Assembly (NCBI GenBank): GCA_016839995.1
Contig: JAEOTD010000123.1
Span: 1 to 9,480 of the forward strand
Source of the DNA: Candidatus Hermodarchaeota archaeon
GTDB taxonomy: Archaea > Asgardarchaeota > Hermodarchaeia > Hermodarchaeales > Hermodarchaeaceae
Reading direction: 5' to 3'
DNA: 9,480 nucleotides
The notes under the pieces were generated by a model. That model did no database searches. It had not been told where the DNA came from and saw only the letters and a program-made list of their open reading frames with translations. The translations under genes and the position numbers were made by a program. Positions 1 through 6,732 of the stretch are shown piece by piece. Within the stretch, counting starts at the first letter, position 1. The number at the start of each line of letters is the position of its first letter.

Positions 1-434
1 TGGTGCATGGCTCTGATGTTCAAGGACCCATGGAGAAAGAAACTGCAGAATGGATCACCTCACAGCACCCTGATGTTCTCATTCTTGCTGGTCCTCCAAC
101 CTATCTTGTGCCAGATCGCGTTTCCCCAAAAGTCCTTACCGCTACTGCTGAAGTGTTAGGAACTCTAACAGATCAGATTCCTATGACCCTTGTGGATCAT
201 CATCTGCTACGTGATGTCAATTATCACAATTGGCTTGGACCAATTCAACAGCGCGCAAGTAAGAAGGGGAATCAACTCATGACAGTTGCTGAAGTATTGG
301 GAAAACCCTATAATCAACTTGAAGCGAACCGTGATACCATCTATCAAAACAAGCCTCCCAGTTCCGCCTTTGAAAATTGGGTGAAAGGCATTAGCAAGTC
401 TCGAAGCCGAATCCGACCCCCACTTGACTTGTAA
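1..434 (+). CDS. UPF0282 family metallo-beta-lactamase-fold protein, C-terminal part
   Basis: This is the 3' portion of a gene whose start lies before the window; the frame is open to base 1 and ends with TAA at 432-434. The visible 143 residues match the C-terminal half of the UPF0282 family as I remember it. A SDVQGP segment near the left edge is followed by PDVLILAGPPTYL, then VDHHLLRD, and a late segment TVAEVLGKPYNQLEANR. UPF0282 proteins are archaeal members of the metallo-beta-lactamase hydrolase fold. Their substrate is unknown, and the His residues in DHHLLRD probably help bind metal. The usual N-terminal HxHxDH metal motif would lie upstream and cannot be seen. The gene converges on the BshB-like gene, with only 5 bases between the two stop codons. 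Family assignment is fairly secure; the biological role is not known. Confidence 0.82.
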   Translation, partial: VHGSDVQGPMEKETAEWITSQHPDVLILAGPPTYLVPDRVSPKVLTATAEVLGTLTDQIPMTLVDHHLLRDVNYHNWLGPIQQRASKKGNQLMTVAEVLGKPYNQLEANRDTIYQNKPPSSAFENWVKGISKSRSRIRPPLDL

Positions 435-439
435 TTCCA

Positions 440-1114
440 TCAGAAGAACGTTTTCACCGTTGGTACGGGATTGTAAAAGGGACCATGTACAGGCATAAGC
501 ACTTCACGGAATGCTTCCGCGTATTCACATCCTCCCTGAAGACCACGAAGTCGAGCTTTTTGTAAATTGAATAGCAGGTAGTAATCCTCGGTCTTTTTCA
601 ATTGGCTGTGGTATTCTTCGATAGCCTCGGTTTTCAACTCGATGTTTTCTGAGATGTCAACTAATACGGTGGGATTGGGAAGCAGAGTATTGATTTCCAT
701 GGTAAGTAATCGCTGAGGGCGCCAAGCTTGTGTTTTATACTGGGTTGAATGACCGGCCCATTCCGCAGCTCGTTGAAATGCCCGATGTACAACTTGGTGG
801 TCAGGGTGGTAATCATCCGCACTATGAGAAACTATAATCTCTGGCTGCACATCCTGAATGATTGGGATGAGGGTTTTTGTCACCCCCGGAACGGTAAGCT
901 GCAAATCCTTACCCTTCAAAGCAATGACTCTCGCTCCTAGGACTTCACAGGCAGCTTTCAATTCACGATGTCGGGCAACTGTCCCGGTGAGACAACATAC
1001 GGTCACTTCCGAACCAAGAGCAACTTCGCTAGCGATAGTTCCACCACAACCAAAGGTCTCATCATCGGGGTGCGCAGCAACAACCAACAGTTGTTTGGGG
1101 GAGGATTTTGACAT
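440..1114 (-). CDS. bshB: PIG-L family deacetylase, probable BshB (GlcNAc-malate deacetylase)
   Basis: This 224-residue protein belongs to the PIG-L/LmbE zinc-dependent N-deacetylase family. The AHPDDE metal/catalytic motif is at residues 14-19 and the second metal motif HPDHxxVH at 103-110. A GCEYAEAF segment near residue 195-202 resembles the end of the catalytic domain in BshB-type enzymes. Known family members remove the acetyl group from GlcNAc-type substrates, and BshB converts GlcNAc-malate to GlcN-malate in bacillithiol synthesis. The sequence alone would also fit MshB-like or other GlcNAc deacetylases. The specific call rests on the divergent neighbour, which is clearly BshA-like, and on the BshC-like gene 1.8 kb away. 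The start ATG (1112-1114) gives the normal length and places AHPDDE close to the N-terminus. No clear Shine-Dalgarno sequence is seen, and a 19-bp palindrome lies directly upstream. The protein has no signal peptide and is probably cytoplasmic. Confidence 0.85.
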   Translation of the reverse strand: MSKSSPKQLLVVAAHPDDETFGCGGTIASEVALGSEVTVCCLTGTVARHRELKAACEVLGARVIALKGKDLQLTVPGVTKTLIPIIQDVQPEIIVSHSADDYHPDHQVVHRAFQRAAEWAGHSTQYKTQAWRPQRLLTMEINTLLPNPTVLVDISENIELKTEAIEEYHSQLKKTEDYYLLFNLQKARLRGLQGGCEYAEAFREVLMPVHGPFYNPVPTVKTFF

Positions 1115-1133
1115 AACCTATTCTACATAGGTT
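1115..1133. promoter_or_regulatory. 19-bp palindrome between divergent bshB and bshA, candidate operator
   Basis: AACCTAT and ATAGGTT form a perfect 7-bp inverted repeat around the 5-base centre TCTAC, and the repeat touches the bshB start codon. A second, smaller inverted repeat (AACC-AAAA-GGTT) follows at 1137-1148, so GGTT half-sites are clustered over about 35 bases. A homodimeric regulator bound here would sit over the expected bshB start region and upstream of bshA. The symmetry is seen directly; operator function is inferred. Confidence 0.4.
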
Positions 1134-1229
1134 TCCAACCAAAAGGTTTGCTGAGACCAAGAAGACACGCCGCTAGTCTATCAACGCAACACATATGGGC
1201 AGGAAAGATAGCATGCCAAGAGATTAACA

Positions 1230-2333
1230 ATGCGAATTGGTGTGACAGTATACCCCGGTGTTGGCGGATCCGGTTTACTAGGGACACGACTGGGTGTTGA
1301 ACTCGCCAAACGGGGTCACGAAGTTCGGTTCATCACCTATGAGGTTCCCTTTGAACTTCAGGAAGGGCGTCATGAGAACGTCAAAGTCGATTTGGTTGAC
1401 GTGTTAGAATACCCGCTCTTCCGGTACCCACCTTATACCGTTGCTCTTGCTTCACGAATGGCCCAAGTCGTTCAAAAGCATCACCTAGATCTTTTACATG
1501 TCCATTATGCAATCCCTCATGCTGCAGCCGCCTTTATCGCCCAACAAATGACAGGTGTCCCTTATGTAGTCACATTACATGGCAGTGATGTGCACACTCT
1601 CGGTGCTGACCCAGCTTATCAACCAACAACCCGATATGCTGTAGAAGCCGCCAATGCGGTAACCTGTGTAACTAAACACATTTGTCAGACCGCAGAACAA
1701 ACCCTAGGAATTCGCTGTTCTATTGAACCAATTACTAACTTTACCGATCCCAGCTTGTTCAAACCAGATGCTTGTGAATACTCTCTTGGTGAAGAGAAAC
1801 GTCAGCTTATCCATGTCTCAAACTTTCGTCCGATAAAACGCGTCAGTGACCTTGTCACCGCTTTTGCTCAAATTGCAGATAAGATTCCTGATGTTGAACT
1901 CCTCCTTATTGGCGATGGTCCCACGCGTCCCGAGGTCGATCGGCTCGTTCGGAAATTTGAACTCAACGACCGAGTCAAATGCCCTGGGTTTAAACGGGAT
2001 GTCTTCCAGTATCTTCGTTGTGCTCATGCCTTCTGTTTAACCTCAGAATTGGAAGGTGCTCCCCTTTCACTCTTAGAGGCTATGAGTTGTGGTCTCCCCG
2101 TGGTTACCACTTCGGTTGGAGGGATTCCGGAAATTATCCAAGATGGGGAAAATGGATTACTTGTCCCATTTGGTGACCTCGATGCGCTCGCAGACAAATT
2201 GTATGCCGTGCTCACAGACTCTACACTTGCCGGCGATTTGGGTCTAGCTGCTCGTCAAACAATTCTTGAAAAGCATACTGCAGATAAAATCCTACCACGG
2301 TACGAAGCCATTTACGAATCTATTCTTTCATGA
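1230..2333 (+). CDS. bshA: GT4 glycosyltransferase, N-acetyl-alpha-D-glucosaminyl L-malate synthase (BshA)
   Basis: This 367-residue GT-B glycosyltransferase matches BshA along its whole length, and BshA proteins are about 370-380 residues long. The N-terminal Rossmann domain has YPGVGGSG (8-15), FRYPPYTVALASRMA (from 64), HVHYAIPHAAAA (90-101) and TLHGSDVHTLG (115-125). Each has an obvious counterpart in Bacillus BshA. The C-terminal domain has HVSNFRPIKR (195-204), LLIGDGP (225-231) and the GT4 nucleotide-sugar motif ExGxPxSLLEAMSCGLP, with Glu275 and Glu283 spaced as E-x7-E. BshA transfers GlcNAc from UDP-GlcNAc to L-malate, the first committed step of bacillithiol synthesis, in the cytoplasm. 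The ATG at 1230 places the first beta strand at the N-terminus, as expected; no strong ribosome-binding site precedes it. The gene is divergent from bshB (115 bases apart) and convergent with the nitroreductase (11 bases between stops). Confidence 0.93.
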   Translation: MRIGVTVYPGVGGSGLLGTRLGVELAKRGHEVRFITYEVPFELQEGRHENVKVDLVDVLEYPLFRYPPYTVALASRMAQVVQKHHLDLLHVHYAIPHAAAAFIAQQMTGVPYVVTLHGSDVHTLGADPAYQPTTRYAVEAANAVTCVTKHICQTAEQTLGIRCSIEPITNFTDPSLFKPDACEYSLGEEKRQLIHVSNFRPIKRVSDLVTAFAQIADKIPDVELLLIGDGPTRPEVDRLVRKFELNDRVKCPGFKRDVFQYLRCAHAFCLTSELEGAPLSLLEAMSCGLPVVTTSVGGIPEIIQDGENGLLVPFGDLDALADKLYAVLTDSTLAGDLGLAARQTILEKHTADKILPRYEAIYESILS

Positions 2334-2344
2334 GATCTCCTGAA

Positions 2345-2857
2345 TTATTCCGATTTGCCAAACTGCTCCCATGAAACAAGTTCACCCAATGGATAACGTT
2401 TACTTTTTCGTTTATGATTGGGGTAGCCAATAGAGATAGTGCACACAACAGTAAGTGCCTCTGGGATGCCAAGCATCTCTTTAATATCATCCTCGAAAGA
2501 GGCACCACGAACTCCCATCCAACAAGAGCCCAATCCTAGCGAATAGGCAGTGAGAAGGATATTTTGTACTGCTTGATGAGGATCACACAAGTAATACTTG
2601 GGGTGCATTTCAGGGTTACCAAGGACCACAATGACAACAGGAGACTCTTTCATGAATCGTCCATACGGATGAAGTTGCCCCAATCGTGTTCGCGTGTCAG
2701 AATCTCGAACGACTATAAAATGCCAAGGTTGTTTATTAGAGGCTGAAGGAGCCCACTGGGCGGCTTCAAGGATGGTATCAATTTTCTCCTTTTCAACTTC
2801 TTTCGGAAGATACTTTCGGATACTACGTCGACCCTTAATTACATCAAGAAATTCCAT
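2345..2857 (-). CDS. Small nitroreductase-family FMN oxidoreductase
   Basis: This 170-residue protein is a short single-domain nitroreductase. The FMN phosphate-binding RRSIRKY is at 10-16, and AAQWAPSASNKQPWHFIVV at 32-50 contains the typical APSxxNxQPW segment. GLGSCWMG at 108-115 is the second flavin-contacting region. Family members are usually homodimers that use NAD(P)H to reduce quinones, nitro compounds or flavins; the substrate cannot be told from sequence. The gene lies 52 bases downstream of the BshC-like gene on the same strand, so it is probably in the same transcript. That makes a redox role connected with the thiol pathway possible, but this is a guess. No clear Shine-Dalgarno sequence is visible before the ATG at 2857. 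The start is supported by the position of the family N-terminal motif. Confidence 0.88.
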   Translation of the reverse strand: MEFLDVIKGRRSIRKYLPKEVEKEKIDTILEAAQWAPSASNKQPWHFIVVRDSDTRTRLGQLHPYGRFMKESPVVIVVLGNPEMHPKYYLCDPHQAVQNILLTAYSLGLGSCWMGVRGASFEDDIKEMLGIPEALTVVCTISIGYPNHKRKSKRYPLGELVSWEQFGKSE

Positions 2858-2909
2858 GGTTTATCGTGGGGACTGAGCACGAGTCTGATAGAAATAGTCT
2901 TACCATGAC

Positions 2910-4679
2910 CTAGGACCGCACACTTTCATCCACTAAGAAGAATGTAGCTGCTGATGGGGTATAGCCAAGGTAATGTGAACGAAGCCGGTTGAAATGATGG
3001 TCTGGATCCATTGACATGGCTGCATCAATCCAGATGTAACTCACTTCCTGTCCAAGGCGTTCAGCTGAGAAACGGCCAAACATCTGGGATAAGTAGGTTT
3101 GAAGAACTTGACGGCGACGAGTGAGCATACCGATTTGGTTTTGGCTTGTCTTCCTTTGCGAGGGGTCAATGGTTTCACGTTGCTGATTGATAATGGTGGT
3201 TCGGTCTTTTTCTAGCTGGGATTCAGCATTTACTAACTCCTCAAAGGTGTCAATGATGTGTTCGTGGCTGGCGGCAAAGAGTGCTTGGACAACACCTGCA
3301 TTCTCTTCTCCATATCCCGTATTGATTGCGGACCTGAAGCGTTGTAGCTCTTCTTGGTTGAGAGGTGCGAGATTTTCTCGGATAAGGCGTTGAGCAGTTT
3401 GGTTTGTCCACGGATTTTCGTAGTACAACCGGGTATACCGAAAGAAGATGGGGCTGATGCTACTGTTAGCCTTAAGGGCAGGTGATACTTGGGCGTGATA
3501 ACTGGTTTCACCTGCGCCTCCAATATGCACGATTACAGGGGTGTAGCTTTGAACCAGAAACGCTCGTGTGTCGACACGAGGTGAAAGATGAGCAGTCCAC
3601 TCTGTCAGATCGGGCGCAGTGGCTTTCACTTCTAGACTGTGGGTTGTTTTGCACTTGGGGCATTGAGCCGAAACTGTGATTTGTGTTTCAGCAGGATTCA
3701 GACTAAGTGTGGGGTCCAGACGTGTTCGGTTACATCCTTTCGTTGGGCACTCAAGATGAAACGGAACATACTCGTCTGTTCTTCTCCCGATTCCAGGTTC
3801 ATATCCTAATTGTTCAAGTTTCTCTGCGCTTCCATTAAGGGCTCGAATCAGGTGTTCTCTATTCGGTTTGGTTAGGAGATGCTCAAAGGCAGGTAACATG
3901 AGTTCACGAATTTTCGGGTTTGAAAACCGTTGAAAAAGGACACCACTATCCTGACCCATATTTATAATACGCATCCAAATACGTGTAGTCCATTCAGAAA
4001 TTGTGCGGGCCTGGTCATAGGTTGACTCTAGAATGTTTCGAATTCTTTCTGCCCGTGCATCATACAGGCTTCGATTCTGCTTAGCAGAGCTGGAAACCAA
4101 TTCATGATATATTGACGTGATTTTTGCCACAGCGTCCTTCAGCCATTGCTTGGGTGGAACGGGAATGACGTGCATTGGTGCCATTCTAAACTCGTGAGGA
4201 ACAGGGAACGAAAACGTCAATCCACGGGGTCCAGGACTTGGAAGATGTGCGACTGTTAGTTCCTTTTGTTCATGATCATGGTCACCAACGAACATAACAG
4301 GAGCTGTTTGTTGCATCGAAGCGATAGTCGTAATAGCGGCGATTTTGTTGATTACAAAACCCGGACCACCGAGAAGAGCAGGCTGGTGACCCGCTTCGAT
4401 TACTGCACCTCTCTCTTTGAGTAGCTCAAGATTTTTCTTAACTTGTGGAGTCAACATGCCGAACTGTTGATGGATTGTCTTGATGATTCGGCAAAGTGAA
4501 TGCAATCGTTCTTGAGAAAACAATGGTTGGCACTTGGGATACTCGTCAATCAAAGATGTACTGAGGCTAATGGCTTCCTTGATGTTCTTTGGAATGGGTC
4601 CCCAAAATTGAACTGCCGCCTTATTCCCGTCAAATATGTAGTCTGCGTAAAGCTTACTGGGAGGAGGTTGGGGCTTCAT
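2910..4679 (-). CDS. bshC: BshC-like cysteine-adding enzyme of bacillithiol biosynthesis, with a zinc-ribbon-like insertion
   Basis: This 589-residue protein resembles BshC (about 540 residues in Bacillus). EAGHQPALLGGPGFVINKI (95-113) corresponds to the family's TGQQAGLFTGP-type segment. PVMFVGDHDHEQKEL (127-141) corresponds to PVFWVAGEDHDWDE, and IGGAGETSYHAQ (386-397) to the GGPGEIAYWAQ motif. The region around 475-540 is charged and heptad-like, consistent with the BshC coiled-coil domain. In the known pathway BshC adds L-cysteine to GlcN-malate. Unlike the classical proteins I recall, it has four cysteines in C-x4-C (311, 316) and C-x2-C (340, 343) pattern, suggesting a zinc ribbon in the middle of the core. 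The start overlaps the upstream gene by 26 bases, and an AGGAG ribosome-binding site (4690-4694) lies inside that gene, so translation may be coupled. Family membership is well supported. The exact substrate is less certain because of divergence. Confidence 0.85.
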   Translation of the reverse strand: MKPQPPPSKLYADYIFDGNKAAVQFWGPIPKNIKEAISLSTSLIDEYPKCQPLFSQERLHSLCRIIKTIHQQFGMLTPQVKKNLELLKERGAVIEAGHQPALLGGPGFVINKIAAITTIASMQQTAPVMFVGDHDHEQKELTVAHLPSPGPRGLTFSFPVPHEFRMAPMHVIPVPPKQWLKDAVAKITSIYHELVSSSAKQNRSLYDARAERIRNILESTYDQARTISEWTTRIWMRIINMGQDSGVLFQRFSNPKIRELMLPAFEHLLTKPNREHLIRALNGSAEKLEQLGYEPGIGRRTDEYVPFHLECPTKGCNRTRLDPTLSLNPAETQITVSAQCPKCKTTHSLEVKATAPDLTEWTAHLSPRVDTRAFLVQSYTPVIVHIGGAGETSYHAQVSPALKANSSISPIFFRYTRLYYENPWTNQTAQRLIRENLAPLNQEELQRFRSAINTGYGEENAGVVQALFAASHEHIIDTFEELVNAESQLEKDRTTIINQQRETIDPSQRKTSQNQIGMLTRRRQVLQTYLSQMFGRFSAERLGQEVSYIWIDAAMSMDPDHHFNRLRSHYLGYTPSAATFFLVDESVRS

Positions 4680-5895
4680 GATTTGGCTTCTCCTGGGACT
4701 GCCCTCGGATGGCTAGTCCAACAAGAAATATTAGAAAACCCAGTGTCATGATGAGGGCAATTAGTGTTACCATATTGGTCGCAATATATTCAGCATCAAT
4801 GATTGGAACCGAACCAAGAGATGTCCATTCATCTAATTCTATGTGATGGACCTCATAGGTGAACAGATTATCATGGTGTGTCCGTCTTTCTCCAATATAG
4901 TCACTGGAGACAATCTGCCAGAGAGTAACAAAAGGCAGGTTTGATGCAAAAAGCGAATCCGTATAAGCTGAAGCTGGGTCTGCTCCAGGTCCTATGGTAA
5001 ACAAATCAAAGGGTAACCAACCCCAAGGCGGAAGGTAGACCATAGTCCATCCATGGCCAACTGAGTTTTGGTAATCAACGTAACGATAGGCATTTTCATT
5101 TACCGATCCCCAAACAAATCCATTTGTACGTGCTCCATCTTGGAACCAATGACCAGTAGCCAAGTAACTTGGAATATTGAAAATTCGAAGTAGAGCAATC
5201 AGCAAATTGGATTGATCATCACAGTCGCCTACATGACTGACGATAGTCTCTTCGGGGTATTGGGGTTCAGTGATTCCGCTTGAACGGATAATCGTGTTTT
5301 GAATCCATTGGATTGTTGCAAATACTAAAGCCAAGGCATTATACCGTTGTTCTTCTGGAAGGTCGTCTTGTATGGTTTGTGCAATTTCAATAAGGCTGAT
5401 ATTCCATGTCTTCCATAGAGAGGTGGCTTGGGTATATCTAAGGTAATCGTCGATACCAATTTGGTTTTCAATATCCTCAAGGTTCCCAGACTGGAGGATA
5501 CTGATTGGTGGAATAGGAGGTCGACGATTAGCTATTGTGAATAGCCACTCTTCATCCCATCTCAGTACTGCTTCGGGTTCAAGCATGGACGATAAATTCA
5601 ATCTTAGGTGGGGATTGCCGTCAACATCTGTACTGATTGATGTCATTGTGATTGGAGTACTATTAAGAGTCATTTGGAATGAGAGTTGTTCACAGGTCTG
5701 CCATGTTGTGTTGCCGATATAATCCCAGTAAGGAGTAATGGGCATGGATTCGTTTCCCGTTACTTCAATGGAACCCGAAAAATGAACTCGCCAGTAATGA
5801 ACATAGTTGAAGGCTGAAACTGGCGGAGGTAAAATTGCAATTGCTAGAAAAAGAAGGAGGCCAATGAGAATAATTCCTCGGTGTTTTTTGGGCAT
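4654..5895 (-). CDS. Secreted, C-terminally anchored transglutaminase-like protein
   Basis: This 413-residue protein starts with a signal peptide: a basic MPKKHR, then a hydrophobic stretch at 8-22 and a possible cleavage after VSA near 28. A second hydrophobic helix at about 372-396 is followed by a short charged tail, so the bulk should sit outside the membrane. A transglutaminase-like core is visible at about 185-300. The catalytic Cys225 lies in HVGDCDDQSNLL, His281 in SVGHGWTMVYLPPWGW and Asp297 in LPFD, in the usual Cys-His-Asp order. Archaeal proteins of this type may act as proteases or amide-processing enzymes; the substrate is unknown. Several N-x-S/T sequons (residues 62, 78, 100, 165) would suit an exported glycoprotein. 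The gene heads a minus-strand run with the BshC-like and nitroreductase genes. A functional link to the thiol pathway is not obvious and may be only positional. Confidence 0.85.
   Translation of the reverse strand: MPKKHRGIILIGLLLFLAIAILPPPVSAFNYVHYWRVHFSGSIEVTGNESMPITPYWDYIGNTTWQTCEQLSFQMTLNSTPITMTSISTDVDGNPHLRLNLSSMLEPEAVLRWDEEWLFTIANRRPPIPPISILQSGNLEDIENQIGIDDYLRYTQATSLWKTWNISLIEIAQTIQDDLPEEQRYNALALVFATIQWIQNTIIRSSGITEPQYPEETIVSHVGDCDDQSNLLIALLRIFNIPSYLATGHWFQDGARTNGFVWGSVNENAYRYVDYQNSVGHGWTMVYLPPWGWLPFDLFTIGPGADPASAYTDSLFASNLPFVTLWQIVSSDYIGERRTHHDNLFTYEVHHIELDEWTSLGSVPIIDAEYIATNMVTLIALIMTLGFLIFLVGLAIRGQSQEKPNHEAPTSSQ
4690..4694 (-). promoter_or_regulatory. Ribosome-binding site of the BshC-like gene
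   Basis: Read on the minus strand this is AGGAG, ending 10 bases before the ATG at 4679. It lies within the last codons of the upstream transglutaminase-like gene. It supports the chosen start and suggests translational coupling of the two genes. It is one of the few clear Shine-Dalgarno sequences in the window. Confidence 0.6.
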
Positions 5896-5937
5896 ACTGA
5901 CCAGCCTAGCCCACGTTCTACTAGCGTGAAATCTAAT

Positions 5938-5945
5938 GATTTAAG
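5938..5945 (-). promoter_or_regulatory. Possible archaeal TATA box for the transglutaminase-bshC-nitroreductase run
   Basis: On the minus strand this reads CTTAAATC, preceded by a purine-rich GGAGAGAG stretch that could serve as a BRE. It lies about 43 bases before the ATG at 5895, which would give a leader of roughly 20 bases. The match to the archaeal box A is approximate. Confidence 0.3.
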
Positions 5946-6170
5946 CTCTCTCCTTTCACAGACTCAACGGTATTGGTACGTTTGGTTAGGTCCCCTTTTG
6001 AAGTATTCCTATGGTATTACCAGTACTTTTTAACAAGAATGTGGAAAGGATAAGAACACGCTTGATGTTTTGAGGGAAGCCAGAATTGAACTGAAATGGC
6101 AGCTCGCGTGCTGGCTGTCTCTCCTCCAAGGTGGAGCAGTGGCTGAACCTCGAAATGTTATGGACTGGGC

Positions 6171-6174
6171 GAGG
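6171..6174 (+). promoter_or_regulatory. Ribosome-binding site of the E2F-like gene
   Basis: GAGG lies 8 bases before the ATG at 6183 and supports that start codon. Confidence 0.45.
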
Positions 6175-6182
6175 ATATCGAT

Positions 6183-6668
6183 ATGAAATTAGGTGAGGTT
6201 GCGAAACACGTTATTGTGTTTTTGCGAGAACACCCCGAACAAGAATATACTGCTAACACGCTTTTGATGCATCTTGGTCTACCACTCCAAGAGAAAAGAA
6301 GACTGTATGATGTGATAGAAGTTCTCTGTTGTGCAGGACTGGTTACAATTCGAAAAGAAGCCCGAAAACGGTACTTCATATGGAAGCCACAACCCGTTGC
6401 TGCAACAACTGAAACTCTGAACACGGATATGCATCCGGATCCCCTTTTCGAAGAAGCAGGTACTATACTACACCTCCTACTCCATCTAAATCCTGGAGCT
6501 TTCCAGGAACTCAGTAACGATTCCGCGGTGAAAATGCTGGAACGGGATGTCAAGCGCACTGTCTGGGGAGCAAATGCAGTGAGTGTGGTGAGAGTTTCAC
6601 TCCAAAATAGGCAAGGTCAGATTTTAAAAGAGACCTCAACTGGAGAAGCTCCCGCCGCCGTTTACTAG
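6183..6668 (+). CDS. E2F/DP-like winged-helix DNA-binding protein
   Basis: This 161-residue protein has an N-terminal winged-helix domain at about 1-68. Helix 1 is KLGEVAKHVIVFLREH, helix 2 is TANTLLMHLGL, and the recognition helix is EKRRLYDVIEVLCCAGLV. The RRLYDVIEVL segment (39-48) closely resembles the RRIYDxxNVL signature of eukaryotic E2F/DP factors, in which the RRxYD residues contact DNA. It is followed, as in E2F, by a G-L-V/I turn, a basic wing (IRKEARKRY) and a Trp (FIW, 65-67). The remaining residues (about 85-161) are not recognised; there is a hydrophobic helix at 90-102 and a beta-rich end. It is probably a DNA-binding transcription regulator, possibly dimeric, with unknown targets. 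It could instead be one of the many generic archaeal winged helices that has converged on this motif. Function is inferred from the motif only. Confidence 0.65.
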   Translation: MKLGEVAKHVIVFLREHPEQEYTANTLLMHLGLPLQEKRRLYDVIEVLCCAGLVTIRKEARKRYFIWKPQPVAATTETLNTDMHPDPLFEEAGTILHLLLHLNPGAFQELSNDSAVKMLERDVKRTVWGANAVSVVRVSLQNRQGQILKETSTGEAPAAVY

Positions 6669-6683
6669 GAGCCTAATCCAGGT

Positions 6684-6729
6684 ACGCTAATCCATAGCGT
6701 GATGCATTTCGTTGAGTGGTTTTGCTCAA
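6684..6729. terminator. Two small hairpins between convergent genes
   Basis: ACGCTA/TAGCGT (6684-6689 and 6695-6700, 5-base loop) and TTGAG/CTCAA (6712-6716 and 6725-6729) lie between the stops of the E2F-like and PDCD5-like genes. They could help end transcription or protect 3' ends in both directions. Archaeal termination depends mainly on T-tracts, and only a TTTT run (6720-6723) inside the second hairpin is present, so the call is weak. Confidence 0.3.
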
Positions 6730-6732
6730 TAA

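Larger units (their letters stand above)
5896..6182. other. Divergent intergenic region with small palindromes and hairpins
   Basis: These 287 bases separate the transglutaminase-like gene from the E2F-like gene and contain no convincing ORF. An 11-bp palindrome, TGGTATTACCA, lies at 6012-6022 and is followed by a T-rich TATA-like box at 6027-6034 facing the plus strand. Further downstream two short hairpins are possible, CAGC/GCTG at 6100-6113 and CTCCA/TGGAG at 6124-6136. If transcription starts near 6055 the E2F-like gene has a structured leader of about 125 bases. No tRNA or known riboswitch was recognised. Confidence 0.35.

Noticed and set aside
749..1130. Plus-strand frames (749-940 and 858-1130) across the BshB-like gene
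   Set aside because: They lie antisense to a frame with clear AHPDDE and HPDH motifs and have no domain signals.
6096..6146. A 16-codon ORF starting with ATG in the leader of the E2F-like gene
   Set aside because: It is very short, has no ribosome-binding site, and overlaps sequence that forms small hairpins; there is no support for translation.
6060..6182. Possible tRNA or structured RNA gene before the E2F-like gene
   Set aside because: There is a GC-richer stretch with small hairpins, but no acceptor stem, TpsiC-loop or anticodon arm could be assembled.
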